A DNA stretch of 64,000 nt from an uncultured bacterium (lineage in GTDB: Bacteria > Verrucomicrobiota > Lentisphaeria > Victivallales > UBA1829). Position numbers and translations under genes: made by a program. The notes beneath the pieces were generated by a model that did no database searches, was not told the origin of the DNA, and saw only the letters and a list, made by a program, of their open reading frames with translations. Shown here in pieces: positions 17,080-24,661 of this stretch; position 1 is the stretch's first letter; every line of letters starts with the position of its first letter. The stretch covers positions 349,340-413,339 of the forward strand of contig CASFTV010000001.1 in NCBI GenBank assembly GCA_949297765.1, read 5' to 3'.

Positions 17080-17567
17080 CCTTTCCGTTCCCCGGGCAGA
17101 TCCTGAAAGCCGTGGAACAGGCCGTTCCCGTCCGTTTCGCCGTCGGCAAGTTCAAACGGCGCGCTGTCCTCATCGGAAAGAGCGACAGAATCCTTATCCT
17201 CGACAGTGGCTTTCGAGAGATTGAACAGTTTCCCGAAATCGGTCTCCTCCTCGCAGACGAAACGGTTCTCCGTCCGCTTCGGAGACTCGTCCATCCGGAC
17301 GGATTCTCCGGGAAGGACTACGCCGCGCGACTCGAACAGTTCCGCGAAACTTTTCTCGTTCTCCGGATCGTTTTTCTCCTCCATCGGAGCGGGAACCTCC
17401 TCCGGGAGATCCTGAAAATTTTCTTTCACATTCAGTTCGGAAAGATCGCCCAGGCGGTTCAATCCCCGGTTGTTTTCCTTGTTTTCCGAAGTCAGGTCCT
17501 TCTCCGAAACAGGCACGCCGAATTTCTCGCTGAGGTCCTTTGCGGAAAGATTTTTCTTTGCACTCAT
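17064..17567 (-). CDS. acidic low-complexity protein of unknown function
   Basis: The product has 167 residues and no membrane segment. It is rich in Glu, Asp, Lys, Asn and Ser, with a basic tail (RKGKKRR). Short motifs recur: FQDLPEE / FQDLPGE, and the pattern acidic/Ser-Phe-Ala/Gly-x-Leu-Phe (SFAELFES, DFGKLFNL). It is probably largely disordered with short binding motifs. The ATG at 17567 has AAAGGA about 10 bases upstream; an earlier in-frame ATG at 17585 has none. The opposite strand also has an open frame, but this frame has the better start signal and ends exactly in the shared terminator. I do not recognise the family. Confidence 0.55.
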   Translation of the reverse strand: MSAKKNLSAKDLSEKFGVPVSEKDLTSENKENNRGLNRLGDLSELNVKENFQDLPEEVPAPMEEKNDPENEKSFAELFESRGVVLPGESVRMDESPKRTENRFVCEEETDFGKLFNLSKATVEDKDSVALSDEDSAPFELADGETDGNGLFHGFQDLPGERKGKKRR

Positions 17568-17658
17568 TGCGGACAATCCTTTCATTTTTTTGTCGGAGTA
17601 AGGTAAACGGGAATCAGGAAAAATCAAGTTTTTTCACCAAAATCGACGGGAAAAACTT

Positions 17659-17687
17659 TTGCACACAGCCCTTCCGCATGCTATATT
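17659..17687 (+). promoter_or_regulatory. promoter of the radical-SAM gene
   Basis: TTGCAC (17659-17664) and TATATT (17682-17687) are separated by 17 bases ending in TGC. It lies 30 bases before the ATG at 17718. Confidence 0.65.
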
Positions 17688-17717
17688 TACTGTTTGAACC
17701 ACGGAGTCACGGGAATC

Positions 17718-18596
17718 ATGAATGGATGTCATTGCTGTGCGCATGAATGCGGAGTCGACCGGAAAACCGGAAAAGGGTTCTGCCGGATGGGGATTCTTCC
17801 GGTCGTTGCACGGGCGGGACTCCATTTCTGGGAAGAGCCGTGCATCAGCGGAACAGGAGGATCGGGAACGGTCTTCTTTTCCGGCTGCACCCTGCGCTGC
17901 GTCTACTGTCAGAACTACGAAATCAGCAGCGGAGGAAACGGCCGGGAAATCTCCGTGAAACGTCTCCGGGAGATCTATCGGGAACTCATTGCACAGGGCG
18001 CGCACAACATCAATCTGGTGACGCCCTCCCATTTCACGGATGCCATTCTCGAATCGCTGGAAGAGCCGCTTCCCGTTCCGGTGGTCTACAACACCAACGG
18101 CTATGAATCCGTGGAGAACCTCCGGCGCCTGGAGGGAAAAGTGCAGATCTATCTGCCCGATGTCAAATACAGCGACGACGCCCTCGCTCTGCGCTATTCT
18201 CATGCGGACGACTATTTCCGCACGGCGAAACGGGCCGTCCGCGAGATGTTCCGCCAGATCGGTTCCTACCGGATGAATGAGGAAACCGGTCTTCTGGAAC
18301 GCGGAGTCATCATCCGTCATCTTCTGCTCCCAAATCATGTGGAGAACACGCTGCGCGTGATCGACTGGGTCGCGGAGACCTTTGATCCGGGCGAAGTTCT
18401 GTTCAGTCTGATGCGCCAGTATATCCCGCACGGGCGGTCCGCGGAATTTCCCGAGCTCAACCGGCGCGTCACGGAGGAGGAATACCGCCGGGTCGAACGC
18501 CATCTGGAGGAGTCCGGCATCGAGGACGGATTCGTTCAGGACGGCGACTCCGCCAGCGAGGACTTCATTCCCGCATTCGATGGAACCGGCGTCTGA
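17718..18596 (+). CDS. radical-SAM protein of the pyruvate-formate-lyase-activase-like type (COG1313-like)
   Basis: The 292-residue protein has an N-terminal cysteine cluster (residues 4-22, CHCCAHECG...GFC) and the radical-SAM triad CTLRCVYC at 57-64, followed by QNYEIS. Further conserved pieces are NLVTPSHFTDAI, VVYNTNGYE, VQIYLPDVKY and GVIIRHLLLPNH. These are characteristic of the 'putative pyruvate formate-lyase activating enzyme' group, whose true substrates are mostly unknown. It would use a 4Fe-4S cluster and SAM in the cytoplasm under anoxic conditions. No glycyl-radical enzyme gene is nearby. The ATG at 17718 is preferred over a TTG 24 bases upstream. It is convergent with the EamA transporter. 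Confidence 0.8.
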   Translation: MNGCHCCAHECGVDRKTGKGFCRMGILPVVARAGLHFWEEPCISGTGGSGTVFFSGCTLRCVYCQNYEISSGGNGREISVKRLREIYRELIAQGAHNINLVTPSHFTDAILESLEEPLPVPVVYNTNGYESVENLRRLEGKVQIYLPDVKYSDDALALRYSHADDYFRTAKRAVREMFRQIGSYRMNEETGLLERGVIIRHLLLPNHVENTLRVIDWVAETFDPGEVLFSLMRQYIPHGRSAEFPELNRRVTEEEYRRVERHLEESGIEDGFVQDGDSASEDFIPAFDGTGV

Positions 18597-18611
18597 CCCG
18601 TCCTCCCCGTT

Positions 18612-19463
18612 TCATCCGGGCAGCGAGAGCAGAATCACGGCAAGAATACCGAATGCGACACCGAGCAGTTTCCGCCGGCTCACCGGTTCATGCAGAATCA
18701 GTACGCTGAGCAGCAGCGTTCCCGGAAAACTCATCTGGGCGATGGAAAGCACGATTCCCGCGTTTCCCTCCTGAAGCGCCCGTGCCATGAAGTAGACAAT
18801 TCCCGCAACACACGCTCCCGAACAGATACCGTAAAACAGCATTGCCCGATCCGGCTTCAGCATCTTCCGTTCGCGCAAGAGAGCGTACACCACTCCGCCT
18901 GCAATCCAGAAGAGGGCGTTGATCAGCAGGATTCCGTTCCGGTCCGCCCCATGCAGAAACGCATATTTGTAGGAGATTCCCATTGCGGCGCGCAGGACCG
19001 CCGCGGTGATGACCAGAAATGTCCCGATCCGGGCGAAGAGATACCGTTTGCGGCGTCCCGTCTCCGGAAGCTGCATGAAACAGAAAATCGCCGCAACCGC
19101 CGCCGCGATTCCGAGCATCTGCACACCGTCGATCGTCTCGCCAAGCAGAAGCCATGCGCCGAATACGACGGGGACCAGATTCAGCCGGTAGATCGTTGCG
19201 CAGATGCCCGCACTCTGCAGTCCCATTCCCTCTATCAGAAGAAGATTGGCCGCGATTGAAAAAAAACCGCTGACCGTTCCCCAGAAGACCGTCGCCTGCC
19301 CGTTTTCCCAGTTCTGCGGAGAAAAACACAGAACTCCGAACCAGACCAGTCCGATCAGTCCGGCAAACATTCCCCGCGATCTTTTCCGGCGGGCAAACAG
19401 CTTGAAAATGAAATCGTTCACCGCACTGCTCAGCAAACAGCACAACGCATAAAATACAGCCAT
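18612..19463 (-). CDS. EamA/DMT-superfamily membrane transporter
   Basis: This 283-residue protein has about ten hydrophobic helices. Two EamA-like halves are visible: the first ends near FGAWLLLGETIDGVQMLGI, and the second with MSFPGTLLLSVLILHEPVSR followed by LLGVAFGILAVILLSL. The pattern 'helix - Leu-x-Glu-x-helix' at the end of each half is typical of drug/metabolite transporters, including RhaT-like permeases. The substrate is unknown. It is divergent from an XRE-cupin regulator, with both promoters in one AT-rich intergenic segment. The regulator may therefore control this exporter or importer. Confidence 0.78.
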   Translation of the reverse strand: MAVFYALCCLLSSAVNDFIFKLFARRKRSRGMFAGLIGLVWFGVLCFSPQNWENGQATVFWGTVSGFFSIAANLLLIEGMGLQSAGICATIYRLNLVPVVFGAWLLLGETIDGVQMLGIAAAVAAIFCFMQLPETGRRKRYLFARIGTFLVITAAVLRAAMGISYKYAFLHGADRNGILLINALFWIAGGVVYALLRERKMLKPDRAMLFYGICSGACVAGIVYFMARALQEGNAGIVLSIAQMSFPGTLLLSVLILHEPVSRRKLLGVAFGILAVILLSLPG

Positions 19464-19508
19464 CCCGGCTTTCCCTTTCCATAATTTATAAAATGAGGAA
19501 ACTTTTTT

Positions 19509-19536
19509 AATATAAGTTAAATTTCAGAAAAAGCAA
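19509..19536 (-). promoter_or_regulatory. putative promoter of the EamA transporter
   Basis: On the minus strand TTGCTT (19536-19531) and TATATT (19514-19509) are separated by 16 bases. The segment is very AT-rich. Confidence 0.45.
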
Positions 19537-19576
19537 TCGAAGATGCAAAAAAATTGAATATTTCTCAATTTTTATC

Positions 19577-19605
19577 TTGAAAATTTTCTTTTTTGTCAAT
19601 ATATT
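19577..19605 (+). promoter_or_regulatory. promoter of the XRE-cupin regulator
   Basis: TTGAAA (19577-19582) and TATATT (19600-19605) are separated by 17 bases. GGAGAG at 19625-19630 precedes the ATG. Confidence 0.65.
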
Positions 19606-19638
19606 AACTCCGAAAAAACGATACGGAGAGTTGCCGAC

Positions 19639-20220
19639 ATGAGAGAACAGCTGACAGCGCTTGGATGCCGCATCCGGGAACTGCGGAAACAGCGGAATAT
19701 GACGCTCCAGGAACTGGGGGAAAAGACGAATCTGACAGCGGGGCTGCTGTCGAAAATCGAGAATTTCCGGACGATTCCGTCTCTTCCGGTTCTTGCGGAG
19801 ATTGCCCGTGCGTTCGGAATAGCCCTCTCCGAACTGTTTGAAGGAATCGCGGTATCGGAGCGGAAGAACTGGTTTCTGGTCCATCCGGAGGATCAGAAAC
19901 CGCTGGAACGGGAGGCGGATCACGGACTCCGCTACCGGATGCTTTTTGAAACCCCGCTGACGGCAGACAACCTGCAGGTGATGCTGGTTACGGAAGGAGA
20001 TGGCACCGAACAGAAAAGCGTCACCACGGAGGCGGATCAGCTTCTCTATATTCTTTCGGGAGCCCTGGAATACCGGATCGGAGAAGAAACGCTCTCTCTG
20101 CGGGAGGGCGATCTGCTCTTTTTCGACGGCTCCATCCCGCATGGTCCCGATTACAAACCGGGAACCCGTTTTACTCTTCTGGCCTTTTATTTTCTGCGTC
20201 CAGGCAAAGAAAACCGCTAA
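19639..20220 (+). CDS. XRE-family transcriptional regulator with C-terminal cupin domain
   Basis: Residues about 7-62 of this 193-residue protein form a lambda-repressor-like HTH (LGCRIRELRKQRNMTLQELG, TAGLLSKIENFRTIPSLPVL). Residues about 110-190 form a cupin barrel (LYILSGALEYRIGEETLSLREG, then DLLFFDGSIPHGP). This is the common XRE-cupin layout, in which a small ligand bound by the cupin adjusts DNA binding. No ligand can be inferred. The gene is divergent from an EamA transporter and is followed after 20 bases by a PHP phosphoesterase, with a GGAG-type site for that gene. The three genes are probably one regulatory unit. Confidence 0.85.
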   Translation: MREQLTALGCRIRELRKQRNMTLQELGEKTNLTAGLLSKIENFRTIPSLPVLAEIARAFGIALSELFEGIAVSERKNWFLVHPEDQKPLEREADHGLRYRMLFETPLTADNLQVMLVTEGDGTEQKSVTTEADQLLYILSGALEYRIGEETLSLREGDLLFFDGSIPHGPDYKPGTRFTLLAFYFLRPGKENR

Positions 20221-20240
20221 ACTGATACAGGAGAAATGCG

Positions 20241-21152
20241 ATGATTTCATTTTATGGGAAAGAACTCTTGAGCCTGAAAGCCAATCTGCACACGCACACG
20301 ACCTGCTCCGACGGGAAATTCTCTCCGGAAGAGGTTATCCGCCTCTATTCGGATGCGGGCTACGACGTTCTCTCGCTGACCGATCATCGCACGACCCAGG
20401 ACATCTCCCGCTACAATCCGGAAAATCTTCTTCTGATTCCCGGCATCGAAATTCATCCGCACGACGAGCATAGCACGCATCACTGGCATCTTGTCGGTCT
20501 CAACGTTCCGCTGGATTTCCGGCACCCGACCCCGGAAAAGGAAGGGTTGAACGTCCAGCAGAGCATTGATCTTCTGCGCGAGGCGGGCGCCCTTCCCTTT
20601 ATCGCGCATCCCTACTGGTGCGGCTTCACCTCCGCCGATCTTCGCCCGCTGACCGGGTATTACGGAATGGAGGTCTACAACACCGAATGCCGCAATATCG
20701 GACGCGCTTACAGCATTCAGACCTGGGATGAGCTCCTGGAAGCGGGACGCGACATCCCGGTGACCGCCGTCGACGACATGCATTCCGCCGCGTCGCTTTT
20801 CCAGGGCTGGACCGTCATCTGTGCGGAAAAGCGGACCCTTGAAAGCGTCCTCGATGCGCTCCGGAACGGAAACTTCTACGCATCACAGGGTCCCGAATTC
20901 CGGAAACTGAGCTTTGAAAACGGAGTCTTTTCCGCTGAATTCTCTCCGGTTGTCAGCGCACATCTCGTCATGCAGGCCAGCCGGGGTAGAATCGGCCTTC
21001 AGCCCAATCAGGACGGTCCCGGAACCCCCTTCCGCGAAATCGAACGCATGGAATTCGATCTGAACGATCTGCCCCCGGGCTCCTATTTCCGCTGTCAGAT
21101 CATCGACCGGAACGGCCGTTTCGCATGGAGCAATTCGATCCGGATTCAGTGA
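20241..21152 (+). CDS. PHP-domain metal-dependent phosphoesterase
   Basis: This 303-residue protein is almost entirely a PHP domain. Visible ligands are NLHTHTTCSDG (15-25), SLTDHR with Asp48/His49, Glu70 in PGIEIHPHDEH, FIAHPYW, and the late DDMHS motif (Asp-Asp-x-His). The first half resembles the TrpH/YciV-type (5'-3' exoribonuclease or nucleotide phosphatase) PHP proteins. The C-terminal 90 residues, including LVMQASRGRIGLQPNQ, look like a beta-rich domain found on secreted or cytosolic CehA-type PHP proteins. No signal peptide is present. AGGAG lies upstream of the ATG. Its last 7 bases overlap the convergent GT2 gene. Confidence 0.75.
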   Translation: MISFYGKELLSLKANLHTHTTCSDGKFSPEEVIRLYSDAGYDVLSLTDHRTTQDISRYNPENLLLIPGIEIHPHDEHSTHHWHLVGLNVPLDFRHPTPEKEGLNVQQSIDLLREAGALPFIAHPYWCGFTSADLRPLTGYYGMEVYNTECRNIGRAYSIQTWDELLEAGRDIPVTAVDDMHSAASLFQGWTVICAEKRTLESVLDALRNGNFYASQGPEFRKLSFENGVFSAEFSPVVSAHLVMQASRGRIGLQPNQDGPGTPFREIERMEFDLNDLPPGSYFRCQIIDRNGRFAWSNSIRIQ

Positions 21153-22105
21153 AGCAGCCGGAAGAGTCTCCGATACAGTCCGGGCAGGCGCAGAGCCAGT
21201 GCAAACGCCACTCCCTTCCAGAAGGAGGGCGTCTCCCGGAGAGAGGTCTTCGCCCGGTACTCCGCGGCGCGTTTCAGAACAATCCGCATCTCTTCCGGAT
21301 ACTCTTTCCCCGACCGGAGAATGGAATTGAATAGTCCCATCATATCAAACCAGGCTTTTCCGTAAATGCGGGCGGAACGATCGGGGAAACGGGAGAGAAG
21401 ATCCGGCAGGAGCAGATTGTATGCCTTCAGAAGATTCATCTTCCACGGATTGAAGGGCGAACATGTCACGCTGCCCGGATGCTGGCGATAATAATACAGA
21501 TCCTCCCCGGTCCGGACGATCCTCCCCGCCTCCGCGCAGACACGGGGAATGAAAGCGAGATCCTCATATCCGAACGAAGGGAACTCTCCCGTCCGTTTCA
21601 GCAGATCGGCACGGAAGAGCTTGTTCCAGGAGAATGCGCCGAAGGTGTCATCGGCAAGGATCTGGAGAACCGCCTCTTCCGGAGAGAGGATCTGCGGAGA
21701 GGAGAAGTTCCCGGATCTCCGTTTTCCCCGCCAGGTCCGGAAGGAACAGACGGCAATATCCGCCCCGGAGTCCGTCAGAAGCGAATACAGTTTTTCAAAC
21801 ATGTCCCGATCCGGCAGATCGTCGCTGTCGCAGAAACCGATGCAGGAACCGGAAGCGATCCGCAGGGCGTCGTTCCGCGCCGCCCCCTGCCCCTGATTGA
21901 CGGATTTACGGATCAGGCGGATCCGGGAATCGCGGGCGGCATATTCCGCGCAGATTCGGGCGGAAGCGTCGGTGGAGGCGTCATCCACCAGAATGATTTC
22001 CAGATTCCGGTAGGTCTGTGCGGTCAGCGCATCCAGGGTCGGAGCGAGAAACGCTTCCGCGTTGTGCACAGGAACCGCAATGGAGATTGTTTCCGATTCA
22101 TTCAT
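21146..22105 (-). CDS. family 2 glycosyltransferase
   Basis: This 319-residue GT-A enzyme starts ISIAVPVHNAEAFL, with ILVDDASTDASARI (38-51) and the catalytic/metal motif FCDSDDLP (91-98). These bind the nucleotide-sugar in GT2 enzymes. The C-terminus (VAFALALRLPGLYRRLFRLL) is a basic amphipathic helix that may touch the membrane. The sugar and acceptor are unknown; cell-surface polysaccharide is likely for the group. The start at 22105 lies inside the end of trmO (8-base overlap), and an earlier in-frame start would run further into trmO, so the two genes are probably translationally coupled. Confidence 0.85.
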   Translation of the reverse strand: MNESETISIAVPVHNAEAFLAPTLDALTAQTYRNLEIILVDDASTDASARICAEYAARDSRIRLIRKSVNQGQGAARNDALRIASGSCIGFCDSDDLPDRDMFEKLYSLLTDSGADIAVCSFRTWRGKRRSGNFSSPQILSPEEAVLQILADDTFGAFSWNKLFRADLLKRTGEFPSFGYEDLAFIPRVCAEAGRIVRTGEDLYYYRQHPGSVTCSPFNPWKMNLLKAYNLLLPDLLSRFPDRSARIYGKAWFDMMGLFNSILRSGKEYPEEMRIVLKRAAEYRAKTSLRETPSFWKGVAFALALRLPGLYRRLFRLLH

Positions 22106-22877
22106 TGCCGAAAATCCTTCTGAAACTTCTGTGCAGCTCCTTGTCACCGTAGCGATCCTCCTGCGACGCGAGATCTTCCGGAGCATAGTGCGAAAGCACC
22201 GTATGGACCCGAAGAGTTTTTTGTTCGATCCGGAAAAGGATCTGCCATGTCCGGCATCCGATTCTCCATACTCCGTCCGGATCGGAGGCGAGACGTTTGC
22301 GCTTGCGGTTCAGCGGATCGCAGGCGAGCTGGACGGAACAGAAGTTTTCGAGATCCGGTCCGCCGTTTTCCCGGATCCAGACGATCCGGCGGAGAACGGA
22401 AGGTTCGAAGCAGACCTCCCATTGCTCCGTCTTCGCGTTCTCCAGCCACGCGACACGGGAATCGGGAAACGAATCGACCGCCGGAACATACGGTTTGAGA
22501 TCAAGGATCGGCGTTCCGTCCAGCAGATCGAAATTGCGGATGTGGAGGATCTTCCGTTCCACGCGCACCAGCTCCACGCAGCTCAGGCCGATCGGATTCG
22601 GACGGAAGGGCGCACGGGTGGCAAACGTGCTGATCCGCCGGCCACCGGGCGACACGGGCGGACGGACAAACGAACGCCAGCCTTTGTTGAGATGGAAACA
22701 GAAAAGAACCCAGATCCGGTCGACGCCGCCAAGGTCTCGGCACGCCTCCTCCAGACGGGGATCGTCGTTCAGCACAATGTGTCCCGTGTTGTTCGCATAG
22801 ACGCCCTGACGGGGTGTTTCAAAGCGGTATTTCTGCGGACAGGAGAAATAGCCGATGGGAGTCAGTTCGATGTTCAT
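22098..22877 (-). CDS. trmO: tRNA m6t6A37 methyltransferase, TsaA/TrmO family
   Basis: TrmO adds a methyl group from SAM to t6A37 of tRNA-Thr(GGU). The 259-residue protein begins MNIELTPIGYFSCPQKYRFE, with ETPRQG close by. It contains the family core VDRIWVLFCFHLN, STFATRAPFRPNPIGLSCVE and LDGTPILDLKPYVPAVDSFP, all characteristic of the TsaA (UPF0066) beta-barrel. The C-terminal 90 residues match the extra domain of the E. coli type. GGAGAGGG just upstream supports the ATG at 22877. It overlaps the GT2 gene. The window also codes a YrdC-type protein for the t6A precursor. Confidence 0.9.
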   Translation of the reverse strand: MNIELTPIGYFSCPQKYRFETPRQGVYANNTGHIVLNDDPRLEEACRDLGGVDRIWVLFCFHLNKGWRSFVRPPVSPGGRRISTFATRAPFRPNPIGLSCVELVRVERKILHIRNFDLLDGTPILDLKPYVPAVDSFPDSRVAWLENAKTEQWEVCFEPSVLRRIVWIRENGGPDLENFCSVQLACDPLNRKRKRLASDPDGVWRIGCRTWQILFRIEQKTLRVHTVLSHYAPEDLASQEDRYGDKELHRSFRRIFGNE

Positions 22878-23006
22878 ACCCTCTCCGGGAGTTTTCCGGG
22901 ACGGACCGTACGGGATGGACGCGCGGCCGCCGGACAGTTCCCGCACGATCCGGAATTCCGTTTTGTGCAGCGGCCTTTCTTACCAATAGCTTTTCTTTCG
23001 AAAAAT

Positions 23007-24374
23007 TCAACCGGGACGACCGATTTTCCCGGAAGGGTTTTCCCCGTTTCCGGAAGCAGGCGGAAGATTGCGGACAGAGAGCGGCTGGTCCGGAGTATTG
23101 AGCAGCCATGTGGTGACCGTCGGATAGGCGAAATTGAGGTGCGCCTCCGTAAAGCGCTTGAGGATCGCCAGATTCAGTTCCGTCCGCCAGCGCTCCTCCT
23201 GCGCGTAGGATTCGGTCTTCAGCCACAGGATCACGGTAATGTTCATGGAGGAGGAATCGAATTTGGAAAAGAAGATGCGCGGGGCGAATCCGGGACGGTC
23301 CTGACCATGAAAATCATCGGTGATTTCATGGAGGATCCGGATGGCAAGTTCCATCTGTTCCGGCGTGGTATCATAGGTCAGGGTGACGTCGAACATGAGT
23401 TTGAGAAGATTTTTCTGATTGATGTTGCGGACCGGCTGGGTGGTCAACAGACTGTTCGGAAGGGTGTAGACCGATTCGTCGTCCGCGATGATCTTGGAAC
23501 TCCGCATGCCGACCTCGCAGACAATTCCCTCCAGTTCGCCGACCTGGATGCGGTCGCCGAGCTTGAAGGGACGGTCAAAGAGAATGACGATTGTGCCGAA
23601 GAAATTGGAGAGGGTGTCCTTCGCCGCCAGCGCCACGCCGAGTCCGACAACTCCCGCTCCGGCGAGCAGTGCCGTAATATTGATCCGGAAAATACTCTGT
23701 CCGATGAAGAGAATGGTGGTGGCGAACACGAGGATCCGGAGAATGTTGCGCAGGACCTTCACCATCAGATCGTCCAGGGAATTGTCGTCGCGTTTCGCCA
23801 GATTCTGGAGATGCACATCAATCACGCCGACCACATTCAGCGCCGCCCAGGCGGCGATCATGCAGAGCAGCGTGAAAAAAATCCGGACATCGTAGAGAAA
23901 CACCGTATCGGAAAACGAGGAAAGAATCGGATAAAACGCGAAGAACACGCAGACCACCGCCGCCGACAGAAACACCGGCGCATTGAATGCATGCAGCAGT
24001 TCCCAGAACAAATGCTTTTTCCGGGCGCGCTTCAGCTCCCGTTGAATCAGACGGCAGCAGAACAGGCCGATCCCGAAACAGAGCAGAGCGGAAACCGTCG
24101 AAACGCCCAGAGCCTTCAGAAGTTTTTTCCCCTGCGCGGAAAACCAGCGGTTGACCTCCCGTTCCTGCCGGGTCAGCAGCTGTTCCAGCTCGCGGGGGGC
24201 CAGATCAGCGGGATCAATTCCGGCGGGAATCCGGGAATCCAGCCATTCAGCTCGTTTCTGTTCCACTGTTTTTCCGGCGGAAGGCTCCATTCCCCCCTCC
24301 GGCGCGGGAGATTCGGCAAAAGCAGAACAGAAGCAGGCAGCACATACAAACAGCAGCAGAATGATCTTCGGCAT
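23007..24374 (-). CDS. MscS-family mechanosensitive channel
   Basis: This 455-residue protein has a signal-like start (MPKIILLLFVCAACFCSAFA), a periplasmic stretch of about 90 residues and three to five membrane helices. The MscS core follows: the pore helix ALLAGAGVVGLGVALAAKDTLSN, then the cytoplasmic beta domain FDRPFKLGDRIQVGELEG with YTLPNSLLTTQPVRNIN, and a C-terminal alpha/beta part. Such channels open under membrane tension to release solutes on osmotic downshock. The start at 24374 is supported by GGAGGGGGTGTC upstream; an in-frame upstream extension lies before the promoter. It is divergent from dnaK. Confidence 0.85.
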   Translation of the reverse strand: MPKIILLLFVCAACFCSAFAESPAPEGGMEPSAGKTVEQKRAEWLDSRIPAGIDPADLAPRELEQLLTRQEREVNRWFSAQGKKLLKALGVSTVSALLCFGIGLFCCRLIQRELKRARKKHLFWELLHAFNAPVFLSAAVVCVFFAFYPILSSFSDTVFLYDVRIFFTLLCMIAAWAALNVVGVIDVHLQNLAKRDDNSLDDLMVKVLRNILRILVFATTILFIGQSIFRINITALLAGAGVVGLGVALAAKDTLSNFFGTIVILFDRPFKLGDRIQVGELEGIVCEVGMRSSKIIADDESVYTLPNSLLTTQPVRNINQKNLLKLMFDVTLTYDTTPEQMELAIRILHEITDDFHGQDRPGFAPRIFFSKFDSSSMNITVILWLKTESYAQEERWRTELNLAILKRFTEAHLNFAYPTVTTWLLNTPDQPLSVRNLPPASGNGENPSGKIGRPG

Positions 24375-24416
24375 GACACCCCCTCCGGGAAATAATAAAA
24401 TCCTCTTATCTTCGGC

Positions 24417-24445
24417 AATATACACGTTCCCGGGAAGAAATACAA
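24417..24445 (-). promoter_or_regulatory. promoter of mscS
   Basis: On the minus strand TTGTAT (24445-24440) and TATATT (24422-24417) are separated by 17 bases. It lies 43 bases before the ATG. Confidence 0.55.
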
Positions 24446-24477
24446 GTCTCATCCGGGAGGAAGAGGACGGGCGGGAA

Positions 24478-24506
24478 GTGTGACACAATGTCCCGCATTG
24501 TCACAC
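24478..24506. repeat. imperfect inverted repeat between mscS and dnaK
   Basis: GTGTGACACAATG (24478-24490) and CATTGTCACAC (24496-24506) are complementary apart from a two-base bulge, with a 5-base centre. A second pair, TGTCCC (24489-24494) and GGGACA (24528-24533), overlaps it. The dyad lies about 80 bases upstream of the dnaK -24/-12 element, a usual distance for an enhancer or operator. Confidence 0.5.
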
Positions 24507-24583
24507 CGATCCGGTGCATGGCGCAGTGGGACACATGGGATTTCCCTGCCTGAAATGAGTGTAAAAAAAACTTTTTTGAAAAG

Positions 24584-24600
24584 TTGGCATCAGGATTGCT
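24584..24600 (+). promoter_or_regulatory. -24/-12 (sigma-54-like) element upstream of dnaK
   Basis: TTGGCA and TTGCT are placed so that GG (24586-24587) and GC (24598-24599) are separated by exactly 10 bases, the spacing required by RpoN. The core fits TTGGCA-N6-TTGCW. An alternative sigma-70 reading is TTGAAA (24576-24581), 18 bases, TAGACA (24600-24605), with a poor -10. Either would give a leader of about 50 bases before the dnaK ATG. Confidence 0.5.
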
Positions 24601-24661
24601 AGACACACACTGTAAAAAAAAACGGAAAAACCGGAAAACAATAACAGGAAAGGGTTTACTT

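Noticed and set aside
17112..17606. 164-codon rightward frame opposite the acidic protein
   Set aside because: It has a poorer start signal and a composition typical of antisense frames; the leftward frame has a good ribosome-binding site and ends in the terminator.
22062..24395. 777-codon rightward open frame opposite trmO and mscS
   Set aside because: It runs antisense across two well-supported genes and an intergenic region and has no recognisable domain.
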